Assembly: GCA_034698045.1 (NCBI GenBank)
Contig: JAQGAU010001027.1
Location: 1 to 21,938, forward strand
DNA from: Paramacrobiotus richtersi
Taxonomy: Eukaryota; Tardigrada; Eutardigrada; Parachela; Macrobiotidae
Direction of reading: 5' to 3'
Length of the DNA: 21,938 bases
Shown here piece by piece: positions 9,591 to 19,653 of this stretch. Every line of letters begins with the position of its first letter. The stretch's first letter is position 1. Position numbers and translations under genes: made by a program. Below the pieces are notes generated by a model, which had not been told where the DNA came from, did not search any database, and saw only the letters and a program-made list of their open reading frames with translations.

Positions 9591-10903
9591 ACTTTCGAGA
9601 AAGTCATAACTGACGTGATGCGACACCAATCACTATAAACGTACACACATTCTCATGTACTTCGGGGATAGAAAACTCGCACTGGCGAGTTACACAATGC
9701 AAGTCGGACTGTTACGATCGTTTATATTGCTATGCGAGATCGGAAGCAAATACATTCCAAGGGTGGGCACAGTAAAGAGTGTCTGTGACCTTTTACTTGC
9801 AGCCTCACCGCAAGCCGATGCAACAACTGGGCCACTCGCCCCCATGTTTATAATTTCCCTATGGAGACGTAGGTTTGTCACACCACCCTGTTTCGATCAT
9901 TCTGTCGGGCTGAGGGTAGATTTTGTACAGTAAATAAACATTACACACCACTGTAAACTGGCTGACTTCACTGCACTATTATTTTCTATTTGCATGCCGA
10001 TGTATGCGATTTAGACAGCTTGCCCCACACTCGCGTGGCTGCTGATCATTTATAAAGGTGCGGGGTCGATTTGGATGACCTTCGAACCCGCACTACAGAA
10101 TCTGACAATGGGAGATGGCTGCAGGACGTAACCGAAAGCTCTAGTGACATCAGCAGATAACAATATTTTTAGCACCACACGAACGCTTAAACATTGACGT
10201 CCTTGTACGTATTGCGTAATGTGAAGAATGTGTGATTTTGGGTAGAGGAATTCTGCTACATCACGATCTCTTCTGCAAATGAAAAGTGTCACATGAACAT
10301 CCACGCAAGAGTTCCATAACTGTTGAACTGCAGAACAACAGGTAAAATAAACACAGTCGTAATTTGATTAGGTACAGAAACATTAGGTGCTGAAACTGAC
10401 AGTTTGACACCGCTCTCTGCTTTAAACGCGAAGTTCAGTTTACAGCACGCGCCACTTCCGGAAGGATTTTCATTCTCCGCGTCCCTCGTATACGCAGACT
10501 GAGAGACTAAACTGCACCATGGATGCTCGGAAATGGACGTATGCCTTTACCGTGGGCAACGTAGTTAATTCCGAAACAAAACAACACGTACGATGATCGA
10601 CCTGCCAGATGCGAACCGAACAAGAGTGCATTACAGCATACATGGTCTCACTATCTACAGATATATGAATATCGAGATACAGTATATATACTGTTCAACC
10701 AACTTCGGTATTTTACTTCGGTGTTCTTGATACAACAAAATCGCTCACAACATATATTATTTTATGTTCCGAAGGTGTTTCGCTGGTATAATGCCCGACT
10801 GAACGAAAAAAGGTTATACTCGAGTTGGTTACTGGTCAAGTACTGAACAACACTCATTATTACACGTTGGTCGCGAGCTGAAGTGCCAACTTTCGTTTTA
10901 ACC
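9591..10903. promoter_or_regulatory. Divergent intergenic spacer, copy 1
   Basis: This 1.3-kb spacer separates the head-to-head receptor genes and aligns with the copy 2 spacer at 16020-17453. Shared blocks include TTTATAAA upstream of a GTCGATTTGGATG segment (~10047-10078), CAGCACGCGCCACTTCCGGA (~10443-10462), and a promoter-proximal block (~10790-10880: TAATGCCCGACTG, TACACG.TGGTCG). An ORF at 9655-9933 is not conserved in copy 2 and is not called. Transcription start sites cannot be placed. Confidence 0.5.
10058..10093. repeat. Imperfect stem-loop in spacer copy 1
   Basis: Arms GTGCGGGGTCGA (10058-10069) and TCGAACCCGCAC (10082-10093) pair at 11 of 12 positions around a 12-nt loop. The duplicate spacer has a poorer version. 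The TTCGAACCCGCAC arm, read on the minus strand, resembles a tRNA B box, so a decayed tRNA-derived SINE is one explanation. Confidence 0.5.
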
Positions 10904-12080
10904 ATGGTGGCAAATGTGACAAATTTTCCTGTATCGAATGCAACGCTAGTTACTTCTGGCGCTTCCGATCAGGTTGGTCAGTGGTTGCATTCCAGTCAAA
11001 AAGGATTCTGTTTGATAATTACAAATCTGTAGGTGACGTACGTGATATGGAACCTCTTTCCCATTTTGACCCTCTTCGTTCTCATTGTCGGCTCGCTGAG
11101 CTGTTGCTATCTCATTGCCCTGTTTTTTATGTACCCACATCTCCGAACCCCATTCAACGTGTACATCATCAACATGGTGATTGCCAACCTGCTAAACCTC
11201 ATCATCCAAGTACCTCTCTACCTAATCAACAACGTCCACCCTTTCTGGTGGCTCGGGCGTGACGCATGCACGGCATACATGTACGCCTTTGTGCCCAACG
11301 CCGTCATGGTCAATTCCCACCTGCTGGTAAGTTACCACCATGGTTACCAGTGGTAACCATCAACCGCCTGTGGGCAGTGTTTCATCCCATATCGTACCGA
11401 AGGTATCATTCTCGCCGAACGGCCATTGGAATGTGCGTGGCTATCTGGGTGTATGTGCATGCCGTGAAGATACCGGGAATCGTCATCGATCTCATGTACT
11501 ACCGCAAGTCGGAAGAAACGCTCGGCTGCCTCATCAACCGTACGGCCCAGCCTACGTGGAGCACTCTGCAGCAGTTGCTGGTCTTTACCTTTCCCGTTCT
11601 GTCGGTCATCGTAGCCTATCCAGTCATCGCGATAAAAGTAGCCAGACGCAACCGAGTACGCCAACGGCTTAATGTCACAGCCAATCACAGCGCATATACG
11701 AACAAGATAGAACACAGATCTCAGTAAGTCAGTTTTGCATGTATACAAGACTTCCGTAGTTTACTTCGCCAGTGCAAAACAGGGCAAAGAGCACGAGACC
11801 GGACGAAACGTCAGGAAACGTTCCAGTACATCCGAAAGTGAGCCACAAGTCCTTCTGGTTTTTAACCGTGATGACAGCTAGCGTAATGGTCTGTATGCTG
11901 CCAAGCCTGATAATCTACACTCCACAAGGTTTTGTGGATGTTAAATGGCCAGCTGCGTTCATCCTGACTGGTCGGATACTGGGTTGGCTTGAAAACTTGC
12001 TGGACCCAATTCTGTTCGCGCTTGCTATGCCGGATCTTCGGAACGCCGTTCTTGCTTCCGTAAGAATAAAACCGGCCTGA
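10904..12080 (+). pseudogene. Class A (rhodopsin-like) GPCR, copy 1, disrupted by a 26-nt hairpin insertion
   Basis: Exons are 10904-10972 (23 codons, Kozak ACCATGG), 11033-11723 and 11783-12080 (TGA), with 60- and 59-nt introns in phases 0 and 2. The N-terminus has two sequons (NVT, NAT). TM1 starts at TYVIWNLFPILTLF, TM2 at NVYIINMVIANLL. The first loop has WLGRDAC, with the conserved TM3 cysteine. The DRY-equivalent is INR, followed by LWAVFHP. ECL2 has LGC. TM6 is CMLP in place of CWxP, and TM7 ends LLDPILFALAM, the NPxxY equivalent. A 26-nt insertion at ~11329-11354, just before INR, shifts the frame to TAA, which would end the protein after TM3. The sodium-site Asp of TM2 is Asn here (IANLL), Asp in copy 2. 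Otherwise 89 of 98 residues of exon 3 match copy 2. Ligand unknown. Confidence 0.85.
11340..11360. repeat. Perfect hairpin inside the GPCR copy 1 insertion
   Basis: Arms ATGGTTACC (11340-11348) and GGTAACCAT (11352-11360) are exact reverse complements around AGT. Copy 2 has only one such motif (GGTTACCAT), so the insertion is built from inverted copies of the local sequence, as in template-switch or fold-back synthesis. Confidence 0.9.
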
Positions 12081-12425
12081 TGCTAGCCACATTCATGCAT
12101 CACTCATTCATCAAGCGAAAAATTCATGTCACCGGAAACCGGAATGCCCTGCAGTTACTGAGCGTAGGTTCACCGTTAGGCCACATACACGAGTTACAAT
12201 CTTTTTACCGCGCAACCCCGGAGCCTGATTGAGTTTACAGTAACCACTGTCCGCTTGCTGCCACTGCCAGTAGCAAGGATCATTCGGTTTGGATTGCCTC
12301 GCAAACAAAAAACAACTTACGAATTCCGAAAAGTATACAGGACCGAATAGTAATAAAGGGTAATACGTTTCAAGTACGGTAGGTTGAATACATGATATTC
12401 TACCATCAAGTTTTGGTATCAATCA
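12081..12425. other. 3' flank of unit 1, similar to 18612-18960
   Basis: Aligns with the copy 2 flank through shared segments such as GGAAACCGGAATGCCC and TTGCCTCGCAAACAAA. The similarity fades near 12420, marking the right edge of the duplicated unit. No conserved ORF is visible. Confidence 0.6.
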
Positions 12426-12565
12426 AATATTCTACCACCACCACAGAACTGATCACCTTTGAGACACCGATTTCCGTGCACGAGGCTGCACAGGGTGCAC
12501 CGTTTATGGATGAGAGCAACAGTTTGCGCAGACGTTCGACCGGCCATTCTGGCACACCTGCATGA
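12392..12565 (+). CDS. Short ORF or terminal exon, unknown product
   Basis: 57 codons run from ATG to TGA. The second part reads ELITFETPISVHEAAQGAPF and then a basic RRRSTGH segment. It could instead be an exon starting at the acceptor CCACCACCACAG (12447). It sits immediately past the edge of duplicated unit 1 and has no copy in unit 2. Coding status is uncertain. Confidence 0.2.
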   Translation: MIFYHQVLVSIKYSTTTTELITFETPISVHEAAQGAPFMDESNSLRRRSTGHSGTPA

Positions 12566-12686
12566 TGCAGCAAGCACCAGGTCTGATGGATGTCTCAGTA
12601 CATGGATGTAATTAGCTCTCGTCAAGCGGTCCTGCAGTGTTGTCGCGAATATTTCTCCTTAACTGTACCTCAAACGCGTAGCACAC

Positions 12687-13722
12687 TATAATGGCGCCGA
12701 TCATAAGGGCGCGCAACATTTGGGCGCGGCCAGAACGGCGCGGCGACATTAGGGAACCGTGAACAGAACGGCGCCGCTACCGAAACGGCGCGTTTACCAA
12801 AAGGGCGCCGATACTAAAATGGCGCACTCAAAAAAATGGCGGCGTACCCTAAATTGCACCGTTATTAAAATGGCGCCTTCACCAACAGGGCGCCGTTGTC
12901 AAAATGGAACGCTGCCGGAAAACATTTGCGTCGATCATTTTCGAGCGGGAGATTTAGGCGCATAAAGAGTGGCGCGCCAACCAATATTTTCAGTCAAAGT
13001 AATTTTCTTGCTTGAAATTCTTGGTTTATAACTCTTTGTTTACCGCTTCTTGAATATTCTTAGTTCCTTCTCTTGGTTTGCGCTCTCTGTTTACGCTCTT
13101 GGTTTACATCCTTTTCGTTTCTTAGTTTCTCTTGGTTGCTCTTGGTTTCTCTTAGTTTCTCTTAGTTTTTCTGGTTTTCCCTTGGTTTCTCTTTCTTCTT
13201 CTTAGTCTCTCTTGGTTTCTCTCGGCTAAATTCTTGGTTTACATTGCTCTTCCTTCTTTTTTCTTTAGGTTGTTGGTTGATGACTCGTTGCTTCTTGGTT
13301 TCTTCTTGGTTTATATTCTTGGTTAGTTCATTATTTTTAGTACTGTAAATGTTTCATTTTTGTGTTATACTGTGTTCTTGTTCTACATTTTTTCCGAAAC
13401 TGTTTTTCTTAGTTTACGTTCTTGATTAAACAATTATTCTTAATTTATTATTCAGGATTAGCGATTATTCTTAGTTTAGTTAAACTATTATTCTTTCTTT
13501 GTATTCTTCGTTTATTTAATCTTTTAGTTTCCTAGATTTATAATCTTGGCGCCATTTTGGAAACGGCGTCATTTAGGCTACGCTGCCATTTTTTAAACGC
13601 GCCATTCTAGTATCGGCGCCTTTTTGGTAAACGCGCCGTTCTGGTAGCGGCGCCGTTCTGTTCACGGTTCCCAAATGTTGCCGCGCCTTTCTGGCCGCGC
13701 CGTTATGGTCGGCGCCATTATA
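12687..13722. mobile_element. Foldback-type element, ~1.03 kb, long GGCGCC-rich inverted repeats, no coding capacity
   Basis: The element spans 12691-13718. Its ends are ATGGCGCC and GGCGCCAT, each flanked by TATA (12687-12690, 13719-13722), a possible 4-bp target duplication. TATA is self-complementary, so it may instead belong to the inverted repeat. The left arm (12691-~12877) and the right arm (~13549-13718, reverse complement) match closely over ~170 bp, for example GGGAACCGTGAACAGAACGG in both. The left arm has one extra ~16-bp copy. Each arm is itself made of ~18-20-bp repeats of the form AAAANGGCGCCGNTAC. No transposase ORF. It resembles foldback elements or long-arm MITEs and would be mobilised in trans, if at all. 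Confidence 0.8.
12970..13545. repeat. A-poor CTTGGTTT/CTTAGTTT low-complexity core of the foldback element
   Basis: The plus strand is T-rich with irregular copies of TTCTTGGTTT, CTCTTGGTTT and CTTAGTTTC about every 10-20 bp from 13008 to ~13530, with few A residues in the first half. It fills the loop between the inverted arms and has no ORF. Confidence 0.8.
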
Positions 13723-13862
13723 TTATGTAATCCCTTGAACGCGCGTAAGATTAACTCACGTGATTTCGATCAATGTAAGGATTTTGGCGTACACAAATGC
13801 GAATCAAACACTCGAAAAACTGTCGTATCCTAGTTTCAGCCAGCGTTCCATCGTGTCACGGA

Positions 13863-16019
13863 CTAAAAACTCGCGTTACAGGAGCAGTGCGTTGACTGCA
13901 GCTGCTCCATCTCCTGTCGAGTAACGCAACCTTCATTATCCGCCAACTGTGAAAATAGCAGAACGTAACTGAGAACTGTGCCGGTTGCCTGAAACCAAAC
14001 AAATAGAAGCTGTTAGTGCCGCAGATTGTCAATGTCCTACCAATCTTGGAGCAAACTAAATACTGCATAATATGGGTTTTCGAAGTAATCACTCGTGCGA
14101 TACGGTCGACTTACCCCGAGTGCCATTTCCCTTGTTAACACCACACCGGCTATCGTAAAACTCACTGGGTTCTTTCGATACTCCTTAATGTACTGCTTCA
14201 TTAGTCCATTCTTCGCAAATAAAAGTTTTGTAATAGCAGATGCCTAGATGCAGGAAGCAGAGAAAAACAGCGCACAGTTTAAATGCAAAGCTACCAATGG
14301 ATACTGATTTCGGGAATTTGCCTGTTTTCAACGAGCGGGAACAAGCGAAATTGTCGCACAGGGCACAATTATTCAGTACTAGTGATTAAGTCGTCGTTTA
14401 TCCAGTGCACGATGCCCGCAATAAGCTATGTAAACAAATTAAGCCCGGTAAATCAGAAGAAAATCCTACATCGTTTTGCAGAGCAGTACTGTATGATTCG
14501 AAACGAATGGAAAAACAAACATTATTGCGCGAGGTTTTTTCTAGAGTATTCGTTGTGTATATAGATACGGATTTTAAAACTTTTCAGCTGCCTGTCTTTC
14601 GACACGACTGATCAAACCAAGACACTCTTGTAATATTTCTTTTTAAGCATTTTTTAGTGCTTCGAAATCTTACTTTGCATTCTGAACGGCTGTATGGTTG
14701 CACTGGATCTACAACCTGTTATCGACCAGGATTTCTTTATAGAAACAGAGGGCATGGTGAGTACACGGTGGCCAATGGTCACCTGGACAGAGGACTCCCT
14801 TGCTTATCATATGAACCCGCCCTATACAGCAATTCCGCTGGTTCGCGATTTTTCGAAAATAAAGGCAGGGAACTTGCGCTCTTGAATTTGCTCCTGCCGG
14901 TTGATTGGACACTACAGCATGACAGCATGACTACATAATACTAGTGCGCCCGAAACCGATAGCCATTGGGTAACTCCCGATATCCTTCAGTAACCTTTTC
15001 CATGAACTGTAGATCACTGTCCTTACCTGCTCGGCGAGATATACAAATACGGTAGCATGTAATGTAAGATGGACGATCGACGCGATAACCATATAACCAT
15101 TATTAGCCATATCCAAATCTCCAGTTTTTTTGTATTGTTGAACCATTGGATAGATGCCAAAAAGCAAAGTCCCTAAAGACTGCAGGAAAATCATAGCATT
15201 CACTGTGGACAACACAGAATCAAGCAGTCTCGTAATCTGCACAAGACGGTCATGCCCATCTAGCAACGAAGATGTTGGCTCCAAACCTGGTGTCTTTACC
15301 GACTGGCTCTGGAAAACCACGTTCAGTTTGGAAAATAAATTTCCCGTAAGAAAAGCAATGCAAATGATAAAGCTCTGCAGAGAATTTCTGCCGGTCACCG
15401 CGACTCGGTACAAGACAGCGTAAAACATATAAACCACTCTGAATATTTGTAAAGAAACATGACCTTTCATGACACTGTAATCATGTTGCAAATAAATGTC
15501 ATAAGTTGGGATATCAAAGTATACCACTGAACGAACGGTTGCTGCAATAACTGCAAAGCAGTTTAATCCCATGAATAAGCAAATTGGCCAGCTGTCTTTT
15601 CTGGTCAGTGATTGGTCGGCTTCAACTGCTGTTTTTTTGACACACCTTATAATCGTTTCACTTGACTGCAGAAAGACCCCAAAGCAACAAACTGCTGCGA
15701 GAGTGTCCAGTGCAAGTGTTGTTTGCGATAAGAGAACGGTGAACGATCCGTGTGGTACGATCCTGCTTATGAAATCACTATAAAAACAATAAGATAAAGC
15801 CAGGATTTGCAGGGTGCTGTAAAGGACCACTACAGTTTTGAGTACAGCATGTCTTCTAGCCACGGAGTTGGCTGACGGACTAGGAAACAGTGGCACAAGT
15901 AGGCCGGAAAAACACAGAAGCGTAATCCAAACTGTACATGTTCTCTGTACGGCCGCAGAGTTAAACCGTTTCGTTTTCGCATGCATTCCACCTAAATGCG
16001 CAAAGTGATGTACCATCAT
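13863..16019 (-). CDS. Gustatory-receptor-family (7tm_7) chemoreceptor, copy 2, intact
   Basis: Exons 16019-15027, 14243-14115 and 13988-13863 join in phase 0 (donors CAG|GTAAGG and GGG|GTAAGT; acceptors CATCTAG, TTTCAG) to give 415 aa, a usual length for the family. Hydrophobic segments lie near 28-46, 59-80, 93-117, 146-168, 188-225, 269-292, 308-330 and ~359-390. The last segment includes TREMALG and the TM7 motif SYVLLFSQL, matching the family's TYhhhhhQF. Phase-0 introns close to the C-terminus are typical of gustatory receptors. These are insect-type ligand-gated channels with inverted topology; the ligand here is unknown. The start is one of two adjacent ATGs (16019, 16016); a third in-frame ATG at codon 12 is possible. 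It is transcribed away from the class A GPCR of the same unit. Confidence 0.85.
14694..14885 (+). other. Extra ~250-bp segment in gustatory-receptor intron 1 with a 63-codon ORF
   Basis: Intron 1 is 783 bp here and 536 bp in copy 1. Alignment between the copies breaks near 14706 (after GGTTGCACTGGA) and resumes only near the exon. The extra part contains a plus-strand ORF with protein-like text (IDQDFFIETEGM, YHMNPPYTAIPLVRDFSK). It may be a captured exon or a decayed element fragment. Not recognised. Confidence 0.3.
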
Positions 16020-17453
16020 AATTTTCGAGAAACTCTTAACTGCTCTTCAGTTGGTGATCTGAACCAAAAATTCCGGAACGTTAACGCTTGTACGGCCGTT
16101 AATTGCATTACATTACTGGCCAATCTGTTGCTTGCGATGCGACACTAGTCACTAGTTCATATTACCAAGGTAAACATAATTATTCTGATGTACTGCGGGG
16201 ACAGAAAACTCGCACTGGCAACGCCGCGACGGTAATGCAGGTTATACTGTTATGGTCATATTACTATGTGGAATCGGAAGCAAATGGTCATAAACTGTGC
16301 CATGCGCGCCTATCCTTTTACTTCCGGCTCCAGAGGAAGGTGATTTAATAACTGGGCGAGCCGCCCGCATGTTCATAATTTCCCTATGGAAAAGTATGTT
16401 TGTAACATTACTCTGCGTCGATCATGCACTCGAGCTGAGTGTAGATTTTGTATACCATAGCAAATAAGTAAATGAACGTTGAAAACATTATACACCACAG
16501 TAAACTGGCTGACTTCACTTGCTCTGTTATTTTTTAACTTTCACGCCGATGTAGAGTATGCGATTTAGTTCGCTTGCCCCACACTCGCGTCCCGCTACTT
16601 CTTTATAAATATGCGGTGTCGATTTGGATGGAATTCGAACTCGCACTGCAGTCAAACAAAGGGAAAGGCCGCAGGCTGTAGTAACAAAAGATCTCATGAC
16701 ATCGGCAGATAAGAATAATTTTTTAATATCACACGAATGCTCAAAATAGTGACCTCTCTATACAGATCAGTGTGGAAATAAGCGGTCATTCTGGGTACTG
16801 GTTGTGGAATTCTGCTATCTCACGTCGTGATCTCCCTCGCAAATGAAAGGTTTCACATGAACATCCAGGCATACGTGGTTGCATCCAGAGTTGCATAACT
16901 GTTGAATTGTAGAACAACAGCTAAAATAAACACAAGCGTAATTTGATTGGGTATAGACACAGAGGTACAAAACTGACACCGGTCTATGCTGGAGGCGCGA
17001 TGTTCGTTTTACAGCACGCGCCACTTCCGGAAGGATCTCCATTCTCCTCGTCTCCTGTATCTGCATGCAGCCTGAAGGACTGAACTGTACCCGTCATGCA
17101 TACTCGAAAAAAGACCCAAGCCGAGGCCGAGAGCCACGTAATTAATTCCGAAACAATACAACACGTACTAGTATAGGGATCGACCTGCCAGCTGGGAACC
17201 GAAAAAGGTGCAGAACATGTTGTCATTATCTATATAAACAGTATATATGCAACCAGACCAGACTGTGTGTTCTTGATAAGACGAAATCGTTCAGAGCATA
17301 TGTTATTTAATGTTGATTCGCTGGTCTAATGCCCGACTGGACGAAAAAAATGTATTGGAGTTTGTTACTGATGAAGTACTGAATGACACTTGTTGTTACA
17401 CGCTGGTCGAGAGCTGAATTACTGCGCAGTCACGTAACTCTAGCCTATAAACC
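16020..17453. promoter_or_regulatory. Divergent intergenic spacer, copy 2
   Basis: Counterpart of 9591-10903. Shared blocks include GATGCGACAC (~16136), TTTATAAA with GTCGATTTGGATGG (~16602-16631), CAGCACGCGCCACTTCCGGA (~17013-17032) and the block before the GPCR start (~17325-17416). About 30 bp directly before the ATG (17418-17450) are absent in copy 1. Such retained blocks are candidate control elements for one or both genes. Confidence 0.5.
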
Positions 17454-18611
17454 ATGGTGGCAAATGTGACAATTTTCCCTGTATCGAATGCTACGACTGT
17501 TGCTTCTGATGAGGTTAGTCAATGATTGTGATGGTTGCTCAATACCGTTAAAAAGAATTTTGTTTGCTGATTACAAATCTGTAGGTGACTTACGTGATAT
17601 GGAACCTCTTTCCCATTTTGACGTTGTTTGTTCTCATTGTCGGCTCGCTGAGCTGCTGCTATCTCATTGCCCTGTTTTGTATGTATCCGCATCTTCGCAC
17701 CCCATTCAACGTGTACATCATCAACATGGTGATCGCCGACCTGTTAAACCTCATCATCCAGGTGCCTCTTTATCTGATCAACAACGTCCGCCCTTTCTGG
17801 TGGCTCGGCCGTGATGCATGCACGGTATACATGTACGCCTTCGTGCCCAACGCAGTCATGGTCAATTCCCACCTGCTGGTTACCATCAACCGCCTGTGGG
17901 CAGTGTTTCATCCCATATCGTACCGAAGGTATCATTCTCGCCGAACGGCTATTGGAATGTGCGTGGGTATCTGGGTGTATGTGCATGCGGTGAAGATACC
18001 GGGAATCGTGATCGATCTACATACTGTACTACCGCAAGTCGGAAGAAACGCTCGGCTGCCTCATCAACCGTACGGCCCAGCCGACTTGGAGCACTCTGCA
18101 GCAGTTGCTGGTCTTCACCTTTCCCGTTCTGTCGGTCATTGTGGCCTATCCAGTCATCGCGATAAAAGTAGCCAGACGCAACCGAGTACGCCAACGGCTG
18201 AATGTAGCAGCCAACCACAGCGCTTATACCAATAAGACAGAATACAAATCTCAGTAAGTGAATTTTGCGAACGAACGAAGACGACCGTAGTTCACTTTGT
18301 TAATGCGAAATAGGGCCAAGAGCACGAGACCGGACGAAACATCAAGCAACGTTCCAGTACATCCGAAAGTGAGCCACAAGTCCTTCTGGTTTTTGACCGT
18401 GATGACAGCTAGCGTAACGGTCTGTATGCTGCCAGGCCTGATAATATACATTCCACAAGGCTTTGTGGATATTAAATGGCCAGCTGCGTTCATCCTGACT
18501 GGTCGGATACTGGGTAGGCTTGAAAACTTGCTGGATCCTATTTTGTTCGCGCTCGCTATGCCGGATCTTCGGAACGCGGTTCTAACTTCCCTAAAAATAA
18601 AACCGGCTTGA
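17454..18611 (+). pseudogene. Class A (rhodopsin-like) GPCR, copy 2, disrupted by a 4-nt insertion
   Basis: Exons are 17454-17513 (20 codons), 17585-18253 and 18314-18611, with introns of 71 and 60 nt in the same phases as copy 1. TM1-TM4 are intact and keep the canonical TM2 Asp (IADLL), WLGRDAC and INRLWAVFHP. In the second extracellular loop copy 1 reads GATCTCATGTAC and this copy GATCTACATACTGTAC, four extra nt. The frame then shifts into 47 non-homologous codons to a stop at ~18235, losing TM5-TM7. All downstream sequence remains open in the original frame (YYRKSEETLGCLINRTAQPT onward), and splice sites and the stop codon are intact. The break is therefore recent, an allele, or a sequencing error. 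Ligand and subfamily not recognised. Confidence 0.85.
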
Positions 18612-18960
18612 CGCTGGCCGGATTCAGGTACCACCCACCTCGCAGGAAACGTCAACATTGCTGACATCGGAAACCGGAATGCCCAGCAGTCACCGAGCTC
18701 ATTGTCAGATTCAGCGTTATGTCACATATGTACACGAGCTAAAATATTTCCACCTCGAAACCCCGAAGCCTCCACCCCGAGCTCACGGTAACCGGTGTAC
18801 GTTTGTTGCCGAAAACAAAGGATATTCGGTTTCGAATGCCTCGCAAACAAACTACGAATTACGAAAAGTAAATATAGCATCGAATTGGAGTAAAGAGAAT
18901 ACCAAATCATTTTTCAAATAAGTGGAGTAATATCCTACCATAAACTTTTCAATTTCTTGG
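18612..18960. other. 3' flank of unit 2, similar to 12081-12425
   Basis: Shares GGAAACCGGAATGCCC, a chain of short blocks and TGCCTCGCAAACAAACTACGAATT with the unit 1 flank. It ends near 18960, which defines the right edge of the duplicated unit. Confidence 0.6.
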
Positions 18961-19653
18961 ACATACCTAGAAATATCTAATGTTTTTCTTTTTCAACGTT
19001 TTGTTCGAAATGTTACTCGCCCTCTTGATGTTCGGTTCAATTTCTAATAAAAAGCAGGGGTAAAATTCTGCCAGGACCAGAAAAACTGATGTGAAAACTG
19101 GCATCCAGCGCGGCAGTCCAGATTCTGCCAAATCACATCGTCCACGGCAAAGCTTTGAAGTCATTCCTTTTGCGGCAGAAGCGTAATTGAGACGCTTGTG
19201 GCCACTTCGCATTCTTTTCTTACTCTTGCGTGGGGTGTCTCTTCTTTCCGGCGGGATGGAATTAGCTGGGTTTCCAAGATCAAAAACTTTTCAAATCCAT
19301 GGCCTATTACTACATACATATACGGCAACCCACTAGCCTTACATGTCAGTTAGCTGTATGCCGGCAGTTCGGGCGAACTGCACACCACTGTGATATATCT
19401 AACGAACGGCGCCATACTATTTTATTAGCACTACACGCTAGCACCAGCTAAGTGGTAGGCATTAAGAACAATGCGCTGCCCGTTGCCCAGTCGCCTAAGT
19501 ACGACATTGCGGTCACTCATAACCGCAATTTCGAGGATACTTCATATGGTACACTACAAGAGGTTAAAGCACAAAGATCCCATGAAGCAAATGGACATCC
19601 TAAAAACGGAAGTTCGAGGAGTCTGGCTTGTCCGGCAGAGGAAGTAGGAGGAC
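18961..19653. other. Intergenic; one hairpin, possible polyadenylation signal
   Basis: GCAGTTCG (19364-19371) and CGAACTGC (19374-19381) form a perfect 8-bp stem with a 2-nt loop. AATAAA on the minus strand (19426-19421) lies ~230 nt past the stop of the cysteine-rich peptide gene and could serve it. No supported gene. Confidence 0.4.

Noticed and set aside
9655..9933. 92-codon plus-strand ORF in the spacer
   Set aside because: The paralogous spacer has the same start (~16190) but reaches a stop after 15 codons, so the frame is not conserved.
10040..10100. tRNA gene or SINE on the minus strand
   Set aside because: A B-box-like TTCGAA motif is present, but no convincing A box or cloverleaf could be drawn in either spacer copy.
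11329..11354. GPCR copy 1 insertion as a tiny intron (GTAAGT...CAG)
   Set aside because: Removing the 24 nt from GTAAGT to CAG leaves CTG CTG TGG TAA, an immediate stop, and does not restore the frame found in copy 2.
11266..11727. Overlapping alternative-frame ORFs across both GPCRs and antisense ORFs at 11344-11748, 17949-18218 and 18251-18667
   Set aside because: They are shadows of conserved GPCR exons.
14931..15026. Read-through C-terminus of the copy 2 gustatory-receptor exon 1 (362-aa ORF)
   Set aside because: A consensus donor at 15026, conserved in copy 1, leads to two further exons with the family's TM7 motif.
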